A program made the translations under genes and the position numbers. DNA of 64,000 bases from Tolypocladium sp. Sup5 PDA-1 (taxonomy: Eukaryota > Ascomycota > Sordariomycetes > Hypocreales > Ophiocordycipitaceae). Below the pieces are notes generated by a model. The model worked only from the letters and a program-made list of their open reading frames with translations, did no database searches and was not told where the DNA came from. Of the stretch, positions 43,201-54,684 are shown piece by piece; within the stretch, counting starts at the first letter, position 1; every line of letters starts with the position of its first letter. The stretch lies in the NCBI GenBank assembly GCA_000750105.3, contig JPHH03000005.1:372001-436000 (forward strand), read 5' to 3'.

Positions 43201-46200
43201 CAGCCCAGCCAGGACCTCACTGAGAGCCTGGGCAGAGCCAAGACGGTCTCCAGCCCCAGTATCTGACTTGAGAGTCTGCATCAAGCCGGGAATAAGATCG
43301 GGCAGAGCGTCTTCGCCGAGCTTCTCCACAAGGGAACCGAGCGCCCTCGATGCCGTTGCGCGGGTAGTAGGCACTGGGTCGACGGCAGCGAGCTTGAGCC
43401 CAGCAACCAAGACAGGCAGATGGGTAATGATGTCCTTCTTCTCTGTCAAATGAGCCAAGCTGCCAATCACTTGTGCAGCCTTGCGCTTGGTGTTGGAGCG
43501 GTCGCCCAAGCCTCGCTGCAGGATACGGGTGACAAGTGCCAGGGACGGAGCATCGAGATAATGGACGAACTGCACCTTGATGAGCGAGTCCAGCGCTTCG
43601 TCTGTGTATTTGGTAGGGTCGCTGAGTGCTTTGAGGAGCACGCCAACAAGGTTCTTGATCTCGGGGTTGGTAATGACCTCACCGAACCGCTTCAGACTCC
43701 TGTTTGCCGCGGCCCGGACCTCTTTGTGGCTGTCATTCAGCACTCCTGTCAGGGGAGGGATGATTTCGGGTAGGCTGTTGGCCAGCTGGTTCGGGTCAAG
43801 GTACGCCATGGCACCAAGAAGGTCGCAAGCGCCTCGCTTGCTTCGCCATTGCTGATCGTCGAGGCCCTCCAAAAGGGTCGGCATGATCTGCTTGACGCCA
43901 TAAGAACTCAACTTGCCGAAACAAGCCTTTGCAGTCGCAAGACAGGCGTCACGGACATCGCCATTGATGTCGCCAAAGCCGCTCAGCAGCTGGGGAACGA
44001 TCTGAATGACATAGGGCTCGAAAAGGCGGCCGAGGACCGTGGACATGAGCTCAAAGGCTAGCAGGGCTGCTTCTCGCTGGTGTGCGTCTTTCTTGTTGTC
44101 CATGGCGCCTTTGAGTGTCGACATGATTCGAAACTCTCTGAGCGCCGAGATGCCTCTCCCGAGGACCAATCCCGCCAGACCGTATGCCGAACCTCTCTGC
44201 GTGGCATACTTCTTGGAGTTGAGGAGCTCGTTTATGACCTGCTCGAAATACTTGGAAGCCTTGTCTGGGCAGGCCTTGATGAGCGGAGGCAAGCATTCGG
44301 CGATGGCAAACTGCACAGTCTCCGACGGCGTGCTCAAGGTCGCGAGAAGCCGGTCGATGACGACGGGGATCTTGGAATCGCCCGATTTCAGGTGGCGTGC
44401 CAGAGCTCCGTACATGATGATGACGGCCTCGTTCACCCGATCAGCGGCGTCGCTGTTCTTGTCCGGCTGTTCCAGGGTTCGCTCAAACTTCTTCATTAAT
44501 TCGTCAATCATGCCCTTTCCGTGGACCTCCGTGGCGCGAATAGCGACATCCAGCATCTCTCCGCGCACAGCGTCGCTCTTGTCTCCGAGAGGGCCCGACT
44601 CAATCATGAAGTTGAAGAGGTCGTCGATTTGCTTCTTGTTCATAACAGAAGCGAGTTCCTTGAAGGCCGTTGCAATACCCTGCCTGGCCTCCCAAGGGTC
44701 GGACAGGTCCATCTTCTTTGGCATTCCAAACTCGTCGAGCTGCTGCACCTTTGGCTTTGCCAGTTGCTGGTACATCGACTTGAGATGAGGGATCACCTCA
44801 TCCAGTGACTCCTTGTGCGCTTGTGCGGCGTCCGCGAGAGAGCGCGCTGCTGCCCTGCGCAGCTGAGAGTCCTCGCTCTCCAAGTAGGGGACCATCTTCA
44901 AGGGAACCTGGGCATTTACTTTGAAGCCACTTTCTTCCCAGATGTCCTTGCCGAGTTCTTGATTTTCCTCCTCGTCATCGTGGCACGCAAGCCAGATCTC
45001 GTTGGAGTAGCCGAGTTCGCTCATATCAACTTCGGCACTAATGGACTGCAGCACAGTTGTCCTGACGCTGGCCAGCGGCACGGTTGCTCCCTGCGCCAAA
45101 ACCACCATCTCGCCCTGGGTCATGTTTGGTGCGATGCAACGACACGTGTCGGCAAAGCAATCCTTGACGAGCTTGTAATGCTGTGCGTAGTTCTGCATCG
45201 ACTGAATGAGAACCGTCAAGAGCTCCGCACGCGGAACTGCTTCGTCCTCACAGACATCCGTGTGGAAGGACAGGTATTCCACGGCGAGGACGAGCTGTGC
45301 ATCTCGGTCGTCGTCAGCGTCTCCGACTCCGCCTTTGCGCAGAACATCGAGAACGAGCGGCAAAACATATATCAGGGAGACTGCGTCAAATGGCCGCTGC
45401 TCGCCCGCGAACCGGAGACGATATAGCACTCTTGTGACGAGGTCCTCGAGCCGTTCCTGGTCATAGTTGTCCGAGAGTGCCACTCCTCGGATTCTCAAAG
45501 TAGCCACTCCAATGAATTGTCGAATTGCGCCCAATCTGGCCGCCACCTTGTCCGAGCAGACGATGTAGGCGGACGAGGCCACGTCGCCGATTATGAGATT
45601 AGCACCTGCATCGATGGCAGCGAGGAGCAGCGTGACAGCAGATCCGAGCCAGAGTATGGCGTCCGTCGGTGGCCCAGTTGCGAGAGATTTGATGATGCCG
45701 ATGCCGCGCATGAGCCGCGCCTCAATTCCCTGGATCGACTCTCGTATTTCGGACTCTTTCTTCAGCTGGGCGTTTACTTTTGAGGTCTCTTCGGCAGTGA
45801 GCTTCCGCTGCTGCCCTTTCTTTTGTTCTATTTGGGTCCTCAGCTCTTCTTCCCACTTCAAGATGTTGTAGTCCTTGCTGTTCTTGTTCGGGACTGTGTT
45901 CTGGTTCTTTTTGCCGAGAACATCGACAAAGCAGGTGCCTTCTGGGGTTCTGAAAATGGCTGCTTCAACTGGACCAATGTCCCGGAGTTGGCTAGCATCC
46001 AGATCACGAGATACGAGCTCCATCAACCGTGGTATGACGGCATCGGGGGCGACAAAGGCCAGTTCTGCGGCGGCGTTGTAGGCGGCTTGTCTGATGGTTT
46101 CAGACTGAAAATCCATCTGCGTCAGTAACGGTGGCGCGAGCGGGAGACAACGGCAAAGGCTTACCTGTTGGTCAAACGATGTCCTCAGTCCAATCTCCTT

Positions 46201-48430
46201 GAGCAAATCACCCAAGTGTTTGCGGGCAAGATTGCCAGGGTCTATAGCCATTCGAAGGCACATGTCTATCCAGCTTGACCGCGGGATAAGCTCTTGGCGA
46301 GAAAGTACCAGTACGGCACACGCCTGCGCTTCGAGGACCTCTTTTTCAATGTCGGCCCCGAACTGGGTAAACTCGCCAGGCTCGAGGCATATAGCTCTCA
46401 GAACGTGGATGAGATTGGCCCGCTCCATTTTGACGTCTCTTTCTCTGGTATCTTCCTGTTCTAATCTGTTCCACAAGCCGTCGATGATGAACCCCGATAT
46501 CAGCGTCGGATTCTGAGCATACAGTTTGGACACGGACTTCGTAGCCTCTTGCTGCACCTTTGGCGGAACGTTGCTGGCCGTGGTCAGGTATATGTTGGCC
46601 TCGGACCAGGCCAACACAACGTCCTGGCCAGTCTTGCGGTCCAGTTTCTGTGCAACAGAGGCCAGAGCTCGACAGAACCATTGTAGGTCCTCCTCTGCGC
46701 TGATCTTGTTATAAATTCGGAAATTCAAGAGGAAGGCCTGCTTCGTAGCCAAGGACAAGGCTTGGGTCGGAATGGCAGCTTTGGTCAATGAGGCATGGAT
46801 AGAGGACTTGGGAAAGCGCCGCAGCAGGGCCGGTGTTAGGGACGTGAGAATATAGCCTCCAACAACAAGACCATTTTGGGCAGCTGAAGCGGCGTTGGAG
46901 ACGACTTCTTCAAGGTTGGCAATCAGCTTCGGCGTTGCTGCTTCCGCAAAGGCAGAAATCCCGGCTGTAGGCTCCGTGCCCTCCAACGAATGCAAAATGC
47001 TTCCAGCATGAAGCAACCACAGTCTGCGAGAGGCGGGCTTCTTGTCGGCTAGGCCCTTGATTATAGAGTCCAACACAGACTTCGGCAGCTCGCCCCCAGT
47101 CTCAAGAGTCATCACATTGGCCCGTGTCAAAGCAGAGGTCTCGGCAGCCAGAGCCGCCTCATTACCCTCCTTGGACGCCACGGTTGCCAGTGCTGTGGAT
47201 GCTTTGCTCGCACTCTGCCCAGACAGCGGGATCGCTTCCAGCATTTCGGCATGGAGGATCCTGTGCTCGGGGGATGCGATCTTTCCGGAAGCCAGCGGGC
47301 TTGCTACCTCGTTGACAACTCCATCCATGGTCTTGAGATCGGAGCACTGCGCCACTATTGCGCGGAAGGCTGTAATGGCACCGTTGCGGATGGCTGGGTT
47401 GCTGGACTTGATGTTGGACAAGAGAGGCTTGAGAAGCTTTCCCTCGAGTATCCTTGACAAGTCAAAGGTGTCTGGGAGCGACTTCACAAGAGGCTTCAAG
47501 ACACCTCCGAGGATGACCTCCGGCGCACGTAGCAAGCCTTTCTCGATGGCAGGAATCAGTTCCTTCTCAATCTCGTCGAGGGCGGCGAAGTTGAGGAAGA
47601 AATCGCCAAGACCGGAGGCGACATGCTCAGGCACCGCTGTTCGAGAGCCGACTATCTCTCGGATGTAAAACTCGTAATATTTGGGCTTGAGCGTCTGCAG
47701 CAGCGGCTTGAGAGTCACCTGGCGGGCACAAACCCCCGCAATGACACCAAGTATGAGAGCATTCTTGGCCGTGGGTTGGCTGCCCTTGGCTGTGAGCGTT
47801 GTAACTGCGTTGGTCAAGCTCTTTTCGCGCGAGTGCGCTGGTGACAACAGTTTGCGAAACCCTCGCCTCGTAACGACCGCGGCTGATCGGACCACGCCGC
47901 TCCTCGAGTTTGATTGCATGCATTTCTCCAGGGCATCGGCGTCGGTCAACAGAATATCTTTGCCCAATTCGTCCCATATTGAGGAACCGGCCAAGTGCTG
48001 CATGAAAACACTGCACCACTCGACCAGGACAAAGGCGCTGGAGGCGGCAATGCCAGGCTTCTGACTCTCGTCGCGCATGGCCTTGACAACGGGTGCCAAG
48101 GTCTTGGAGCTTGCCCCGTTTGCGATGATTGAGGCAAGGCATTTTTGCACAGCGATTCGGGACTCTCGATCTTGGTACAAGGCGTGGGTGCCGAAGAGGA
48201 GCTGGAGGACAGGCGGAACGAGCTGTTGGTCCAGAGCTGGATACCTGGTCAGCAGATTCTCCAATACGCACTCGGGGAGGGAAATAGTTACATTTGTGGA
48301 GTATTGACTCGTCAATCTGGTGGAGCTGTGCAGTGCGCGCCGCCGTGGAGGACGAGCCCAGGGCTTGCTCTGCAGCGGCCAGGTCGAGGCCGGTGCCGGT
48401 GCCACCACCATTGACCACAGGTTCAGACAT
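40240..48430 (-). CDS. GCN1: GCN1, HEAT-repeat activator of the GCN2 kinase
   Basis: Giant ribosome-associated protein needed for GCN2 activation on uncharged tRNA or collided ribosomes. Exons 48430-48292, 48236-46165, 46116-40846 and 40788-40240 give 2676 residues, the normal GCN1 size. The protein is HEAT repeats throughout. An eEF3-like central stretch lies roughly at residues 1330-1650 (AECLPPLIKACPDKASKYFE, RGSAYGLAGLVLGRGI, GVKQIMPTLLEGLDDQQWRSK, LPEIIPPLTGVLNDSHKEVR). The downstream region that binds GCN2 in yeast is also present. The N-terminal ATG (MSEPVVNGGG) precedes a 55-nt intron. Introns 2 and 3 (48 and 57 nt) are multiples of three without stops, so the reading frame continues through them; both have good GTAAG donors and YAG acceptors. 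Confidence 0.96.
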
Positions 48431-49431
48431 GTCGAGGCGTGGGTTCGGGACGGGCGAGTGAAACCATCGGGGGCTACTGCAGCTCTATTCGGGTCCGAGG
48501 TCGTGCGCCAGGGGTGGCGGTATGAGAGCGGAAGGGGAGGAAGCGGGAGGATCGAGGGTCGATATGAGGCTGGCGATGGGCGCTGATGGTGTTTTCCGGA
48601 CAGAAAGGTCTGGCCGAATCCAAGGTATCAAAGTAGCGTCACCCCACGCCAAATCGAGCCCCGCCCTGGACGCACAACTGGTGGATTCTCACCGCCTGCT
48701 TCATCCTGTCAAGGTACTTCGTACGAGCGTATAGACGAAATGCACGCGAGGAAATTGTCCTTGAGACCATGGATCACCTTGCCAGCTGTGTACAGTCGAG
48801 ACCAGACAGCTGCGAGGGAGAAAACAACCAGGCTATTTCTGTTCAATTGGCGCGCAAATACGGATACCAAACACTTCCTTGCGCTCCAAGCTGCACCTTT
48901 CTGGAGCTCCCGCAGCTGTTAGCTGGTGCTCAGCAACAGCCTACACTTGCTCCCTCGACTGTAGACCTACTAACTTACATTGCACAGATCCATCGTACCT
49001 TGCTTCGTACAGTACCGTAATATTGGCTGCGAGCAGGGCCCTGCTTTGAGCGACGTTCATCATCGTCTGTGCAGAACCGCAGATTCATCGGGCACGTTCG
49101 GTCTGACTCAAGTGCTCCCGCGCCACTACCCGACCCACTGAATCTTGGCTCAGCATCTCAGCCCTAGCCTAACAACCGTCGAGCCAGTGGACAGAAGATT
49201 CGGCGCTCAGGGTCCTCTTGCTCGCCCGGGCGCCTATACGGATGCGTCAGTGGGTTCCCGACCGCGCCGCATCCACTGAGGCCTGGGTCGCTTTGGGCCG
49301 GGCCGTCACTTTCCAGTCCCCTGCAAACCAAAACCCGAACATCCTCACCACCACAACCCGACGTCACACCACGCAGCGCACCCCTGCGGCCAGCTCGACC
49401 TGCTGCTTGCTCAACTACACCGAAGCAGGCC
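48431..49431. other. shared upstream region of GCN1 and the DHX29-like gene
   Basis: 1.0 kb between divergent start codons. No convincing gene. Small ORFs (60-88 codons) are present but without domain or conserved look. Confidence 0.6.
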
Positions 49432-52400
49432 ATGGCTGGCGCAAAGAAGAAGAAGAAGCCCGCTGCCAACCCGGCTCGAGGCTTCGCGACGACCTCTATT
49501 GCGTCCAAGCCACGACCTGAAGTGGCAGAGGCCGATGCAAAGCCCGCCAAACCAAACGGCGATGCCCCTCCTTCCACCATCGATGCTGTAAATGCCCCGC
49601 CACCGACGACTGCCACTGCGACTGGCGATAATGCCCAGAAACGACCACAGGAGACGCCGCTGAGCGCCGAGGAGTTTGAGCGGCAGCTCGACGAGTCGGA
49701 GCTGCAGCTCCTCGTCGAGAAGCATGCGCAGAAAGCCAAGCGGGACGCCCAGCGCCAACGCTCTCGCCTCGAGACGGACCGCCGCTTGCTACGAAACCAG
49801 GCCGATACCGTCAACATCCCCAGGTGGCTGCCGCAAGAGTTGCTAGACCACATCCTCGATCTCATCAAGGCGGAGACGCGCTTTGCCGCCTCCAGCATCT
49901 CGTCGGAGAATGCTGGGAGTGGGAGGATGCCGTCCGAGGAGGACATGGTCGTTCGCCTGTGGACTCTGCGCCAGGCACTGGAAGCTGCTGCGTTCCCCGA
50001 GGCTCGGGTCGAGGCTGCGCTGCAGTATACCCTGGATATTGCTCCCAACGTGCCAAACGCCGTCAAGGACTCCATTTGGGGGCTGGAAGAGGCCCTCGAT
50101 TGGTTGGCACGTGAATGCTCACTCGAAGAGCTTCCTCCCTATGAGTTCAGGGGCAAGCCCATTACTAGAGGTACGTTGATCTGCCCCCCTTCGTCCCGTT
50201 AAGAGCCGCGGTATTTACTCTGTTTTGCTCTAGATACGCCAACTGATAGCCCCTTTCCTTCCCGGCCGCATACACCAAAACCCCAGGGTGCGCAAAATGG
50301 CCGCAAGGGCAAGGACGCAAAGAAGTCCAACGCCAATGGGCGCGCTGGCAATACGCCGGCCAAGAAGTCGGTGACGACTTGTGACATCGATATCGAGCCC
50401 GAAGACCTGATCCCTGAATATGTCGCAACAAAGGCTAAGCTGCTGGAGCTGAGTCGCAGTCAGGCCGGCGATGACGAGGACGAGGCAGATCTGGCTATTG
50501 CAAAGCTGGAAGCAAAGCTGAACAAGATTGAAACCGACATCCTCTTTGATAAGATCATGGCCGAGCAGAAGTGGAAAGTAGAAAGGGTCGTCCTGGAGAG
50601 GCGGCTAGCAGCTACGAAGCGGGAGGCTCAACCCGCAGCATGTAGGGAGGGCAAGACATCAGAACAGGCAGCCGAGTCCGAGTCATCGGATGACGACATT
50701 GCTGCCGAGGCAGAGCGCATGGCTGCCGAAATTCTGGCCGAGAACGACGAGTCCGACGGTGATATTGCCGGACTATTCGCATCCTTACCGCAGCACGAGG
50801 TAGATCCAACTACTGGCAAAACGCAGACCGTCATTAACTCCTCGGATGGCACAAAACTTGTGCTTCGAGATTTCGGGAAATGGACGGGCGTCAGCCCCAG
50901 GAGAGTCCTGGAGGAGGCGTGTCGTTCAAGGGATCCCGCCGTCAAGATTAATTATACTGTGGTTTCTGAGGCCACATTCGCAAGCCGCCAGTCCATTGAC
51001 ATCTGGTGGGCAAAGGCACAGGAACCCCCACAGAGTGTACCCGAATCCGACGTCGAGGTCATCGCGGACCAAACTCGGTTCGCATTCACAATGGTCGGAG
51101 TAGCTGCGCCAGATTCCAAGCAGTCTGAAGCGTATATTGCCACGTCTGCCCTCTTCCACGTGTTCAGCGGCAACGCGAGAGAAGAAAAGGTCAGCCTTCG
51201 GCTGCCGTCTGTCTGGAAGGATCTTTGGAATGAAATGGCGGAAGCCAAGAAGAACCAGCTGGACTCTCAAGATCGCGATGCTGTACGATCCCTGAGGACG
51301 CTGGTGAGACGGAGGCACGATCAAGAACTCGAAGACGGCGTTATCCTTCAGGGCGCTTTCCGGGGCCGAGGTGCCGCCAAAGCTTCGCAGGATTCATCTG
51401 AGAATGGCGTCAATGATCGGAAGAAGCAGCATACTGCCAACGCGGATGAGTACAGGAAGATCTGGACTGACAAGTCTAGCTCACGCAAGTATCAAATGAT
51501 GCTGGTAAGGACACAACAAGAACGACAACACTCGTTTCATGGCCGAAGCGCTAACGAGCTCTCCAGCAATCGCGAATGCAGCTCCCGATGTGGCAGTTTA
51601 GGCCGCAGGTTCTAGAAGCTGTCGACAAGAACCAGGTGGTCATCGTCTGTGGTGAAACAGGATGGTAGGCCGTCATGTCATATATGCGTCTGGATGGTTG
51701 GCTGACAGTACCACAGCGGAAAGAGTACGCAAGTACCGGCGTTTTTGCTAGAACACGAGCTTTCCCAGGGAAAGGCTTGCAAGATTTATTGCACGGAACC
51801 TCGTCGTATCTCTGCCATTTCTTTGGCTCGTCGCGTGAGCGAAGAAATGGGCGAGAACAAAGGCGACTTGGGAACCAACAGGTCCCTCATTGGCTACTCC
51901 ATCCGTCTCGAGGCCAACACGTCTCGGGAGACGCGTCTCGTATACGCCACGACAGGTATTGTTATGCGCATGCTCGAAGGCTCAAACGACCTTCGCGAGG
52001 TTACCCACCTGGTCCTCGACGAAGTCCACGAGCGAACAATCGACAGCGACTTCCTCCTCATCGTGCTCAAGCGCCTCATGACACAGCGCAAGGACCTGAA
52101 GGTGGTTCTGATGTCTGCCACCGTCGACGCTGAACGCTTCTCGAGATATCTCGGTGGAGCACCAGTCCTCAACGTTCCCGGACGCACATTCCCTGTGGAC
52201 GTCCGGTACCTGGAGGACGCCGTTGAGGTTACCGGATACAACCCTACCAACTCACCAGCAGACAAGATGATTGATCTCGACGACGATGCCGACGACGAGG
52301 GAACTGGACCCAAGGGTGACTCGTCACAGAGCCTTTCGGCCTATTCGGCCAAGACTCGCAGCACGCTATCTCAACTGGACGAATACCATATCGAATTTGA

Positions 52401-54218
52401 TCTTATTGCCCAGCTCATGGTGCAAATTGCGACAAATCCATCGCTGGAACCATACAGCAAGGCGGTCTTGATATTCTTGCCCGGTATCGCAGAGATCCGG
52501 ACACTCAACGACATGCTGCTCGGCGACCCGCGGTTTGCAAAGGACTGGCTGGTCTACCCTCTGCATTCCTCCATCGCCACGGAGGACCAGGAGGCGGCGT
52601 TTTTGATACCGCCGCCGGGTATGCGCAAGATTGTCCTCGCCACCAACATTGCAGAAACCGGCATCACCATCCCTGACGTGACTTGCGTCATCGACACGGG
52701 AAAACACCGCGAGATGCGGTATGATGAGAGGAGGCAGCTGTCCAGACTGATTGACACATTCATCTCGCGGGCGAATGCCAAGCAGCGACGAGGCCGTGCC
52801 GGCCGTGTGCAAAACGGCCTCTGCTTCCATATGTTCACCAAGCATCGGCATGACAACCTCATGGCCGACCAGCAGACGCCGGAAATGCTCCGCCTGTCTC
52901 TGCAGGACCTTGCCATCCGGGTCAAGATCTGTAAAATCGGCGGCATCGAGGAGACGCTGGGAGACGCGCTGGATCCGCCGTCGGCGAAGAACATTCGCCG
53001 CGCCGTTGACGCCCTCGTGGATGTCCGCGCCCTGACGGCGGCCGAGGACCTCACTCCTCTGGGCCACCAATTGGCTAGATTACCGCTGGACGTCTTTTTG
53101 GGCAAGCTGATTCTTCTTGGGACAGTGTTCAAGTGCTTGGATATGGCCATCACGGTGGCCGCCATCCTTTCGTCCAAATCTCCCTTCTCCGCGCCATTCG
53201 GGCAGCGGGCGCAGGCTGACAATGCTCGGATGGCCTTTCGTCGCGCCGACTCGGATCTCCTTACGATATACAACGCCTACACCGCCTGGAAGCGCGTGTG
53301 TCAGGCGAACAGCGGCATGGCTAAGGAGTTCCAGTTCTGCCGCAAGAACTTTCTGAGCCAGCAGACGCTCGCCAACATCGAGGACCTCAAGGGCCAGCTC
53401 CTCGTCTCGCTGGTCGATTCCGGGTTCCTGTCAGTGACGGAGGAAGAGCGGCGGGCGCTAAAGGGCCAGCGCTTTGCGCAGGGCCGGCGCGGGCGGCGGC
53501 AGCAGAACTTCTTTGAGGTGCCGCGGCGGGCGAACATCAACAGCGACAATGACCTGGTGTCGTCTTCGGTCATTGCGTGGAGCTTCTACCCAAAGCTGCT
53601 GGTGAGGGATACGCCGGGGACGAAGGGCTTGCGCAATATTGGCAATAATCAGTCCATCAGCCTGCACCCTTCTTCCGTCAACCGCAATCAGCGCGACATC
53701 AAGTGGTTGTCGTACTACCACATCATGCAGTCGAAATCGTGAGTAACCCTAAAACTCCTGTTACGCAGTTCAGCTATTAACGACCTGGTTCTAGGGTCTA
53801 CCATGCCCACGAGACGACTGCGGCGGAACCATTTGCTATCGCCTTGCTCTGCGGTGACGTCCGCTGCGACGTACGACACCCTTTCCATCCACTCCCAAAT
53901 GAACCCCCCCTTCAAGTTCCTCTCCGCTAACACCACCCCCAGATGTTCTCCGGCGTCATCGTCCTCGACGGCAACCGCGGGCGCTTCGCCCTCCCGGACT
54001 GGAAGTCGATGCTCGTCGTCAAGGTCCTCCGCACGCGCCTCCGCGAGCTCCTCACCCGCTCCTTCAGGCAGCCCGGCAAGCTGCCTACCGCGCAGCAGCA
54101 GAAGTGGCTAGACGTCTGGCAGCGCCTCTTCTCGCAGGACGCCGTCGGCCAGGATGGCAGGTCCTCCTCCTCCGTCGCTGCCGCCGCGGGCGTCTCGGTC
54201 GCTATCGGGAAGGCATAG
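49432..54218 (+). CDS. DEAH-box RNA helicase, DHX29/DHX57 type
   Basis: RNA-dependent ATPase. The closest animal relatives are DHX29, which helps 43S complexes scan structured leaders, and DHX57. Exons 49432-50170, 50234-51504, 51567-51664, 51717-53738, 53795-53870 and 53943-54218 give 1493 residues. The N-terminal third has a basic start (MAGAKKKKKPAANPARG), a coiled stretch near LQLLVEKHAQKAKRDAQRQR, a UBA/RWD-like segment (LWTLRQALEAAAFPEARVEA, ALDWLARE) and an acidic loop (SESSDDDIAAE). Helicase motifs: I is VVIVCGETGCGKST, assembled across an intron; II is DEVHERT; III is SAT; VI is QRRGRAGR. HA2 and OB-type regions follow (LPLDVFLGKLILLG, AWSFYPKLLVRD). DHX29 and DHX57 assignments cannot be separated here without a tree. 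Confidence 0.93.
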
Positions 54219-54684
54219 GTTGCCAGGCTGCGGTCGGGGTGAGTGCTTGGCATTTGCGTGGCTTTTTATCTTTTTACTAGCTGGGATTTGAGGCTGCATC
54301 TGGGGCATCGGTTCATACACTGCGGAATCATGTAGACGGCGGGTGGCACATCTGACATCAGAAAGGGGAGACACATCATCCCAGACGCATTGGGGAATCT
54401 GAGTGCATGGGGAATACAATGGATACATCGGCCCATTACGCAAGACGGATATCTGGTCAACATCCCCCCCCCCCCCCCCCCCCTCTTTTTTTTTTGAGCA
54501 GTTGAAAAGAAGATCAACTGCATAGCTAGAGAAGTACTACACTACAGCCTGCCTGCCTCCTCGCCTCCACGCGCGGGCAACGCGCACGGAGCTGGGTATG
54601 ATGTAGGGTTGGGGTAAAAGAGCACACAAAGCAACATTGTACTGTACAAGATCCACGCCACGTCAGCATTAGATGGCGTATCAC
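54219..54684. other. convergent 3' region, DHX29-like / PRP24, with long homopolymers
   Basis: 466 bp between two stop codons. It contains a run of 20 C (54464-54483) followed by TCT and a T run (54486-54495). Otherwise unremarkable 3' UTR sequence. Confidence 0.7.
54464..54495. repeat. poly(C)20 followed by poly(T)10
   Basis: Twenty consecutive C, then TC, then ten T. Possible length error in sequencing or assembly. Confidence 0.85.
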
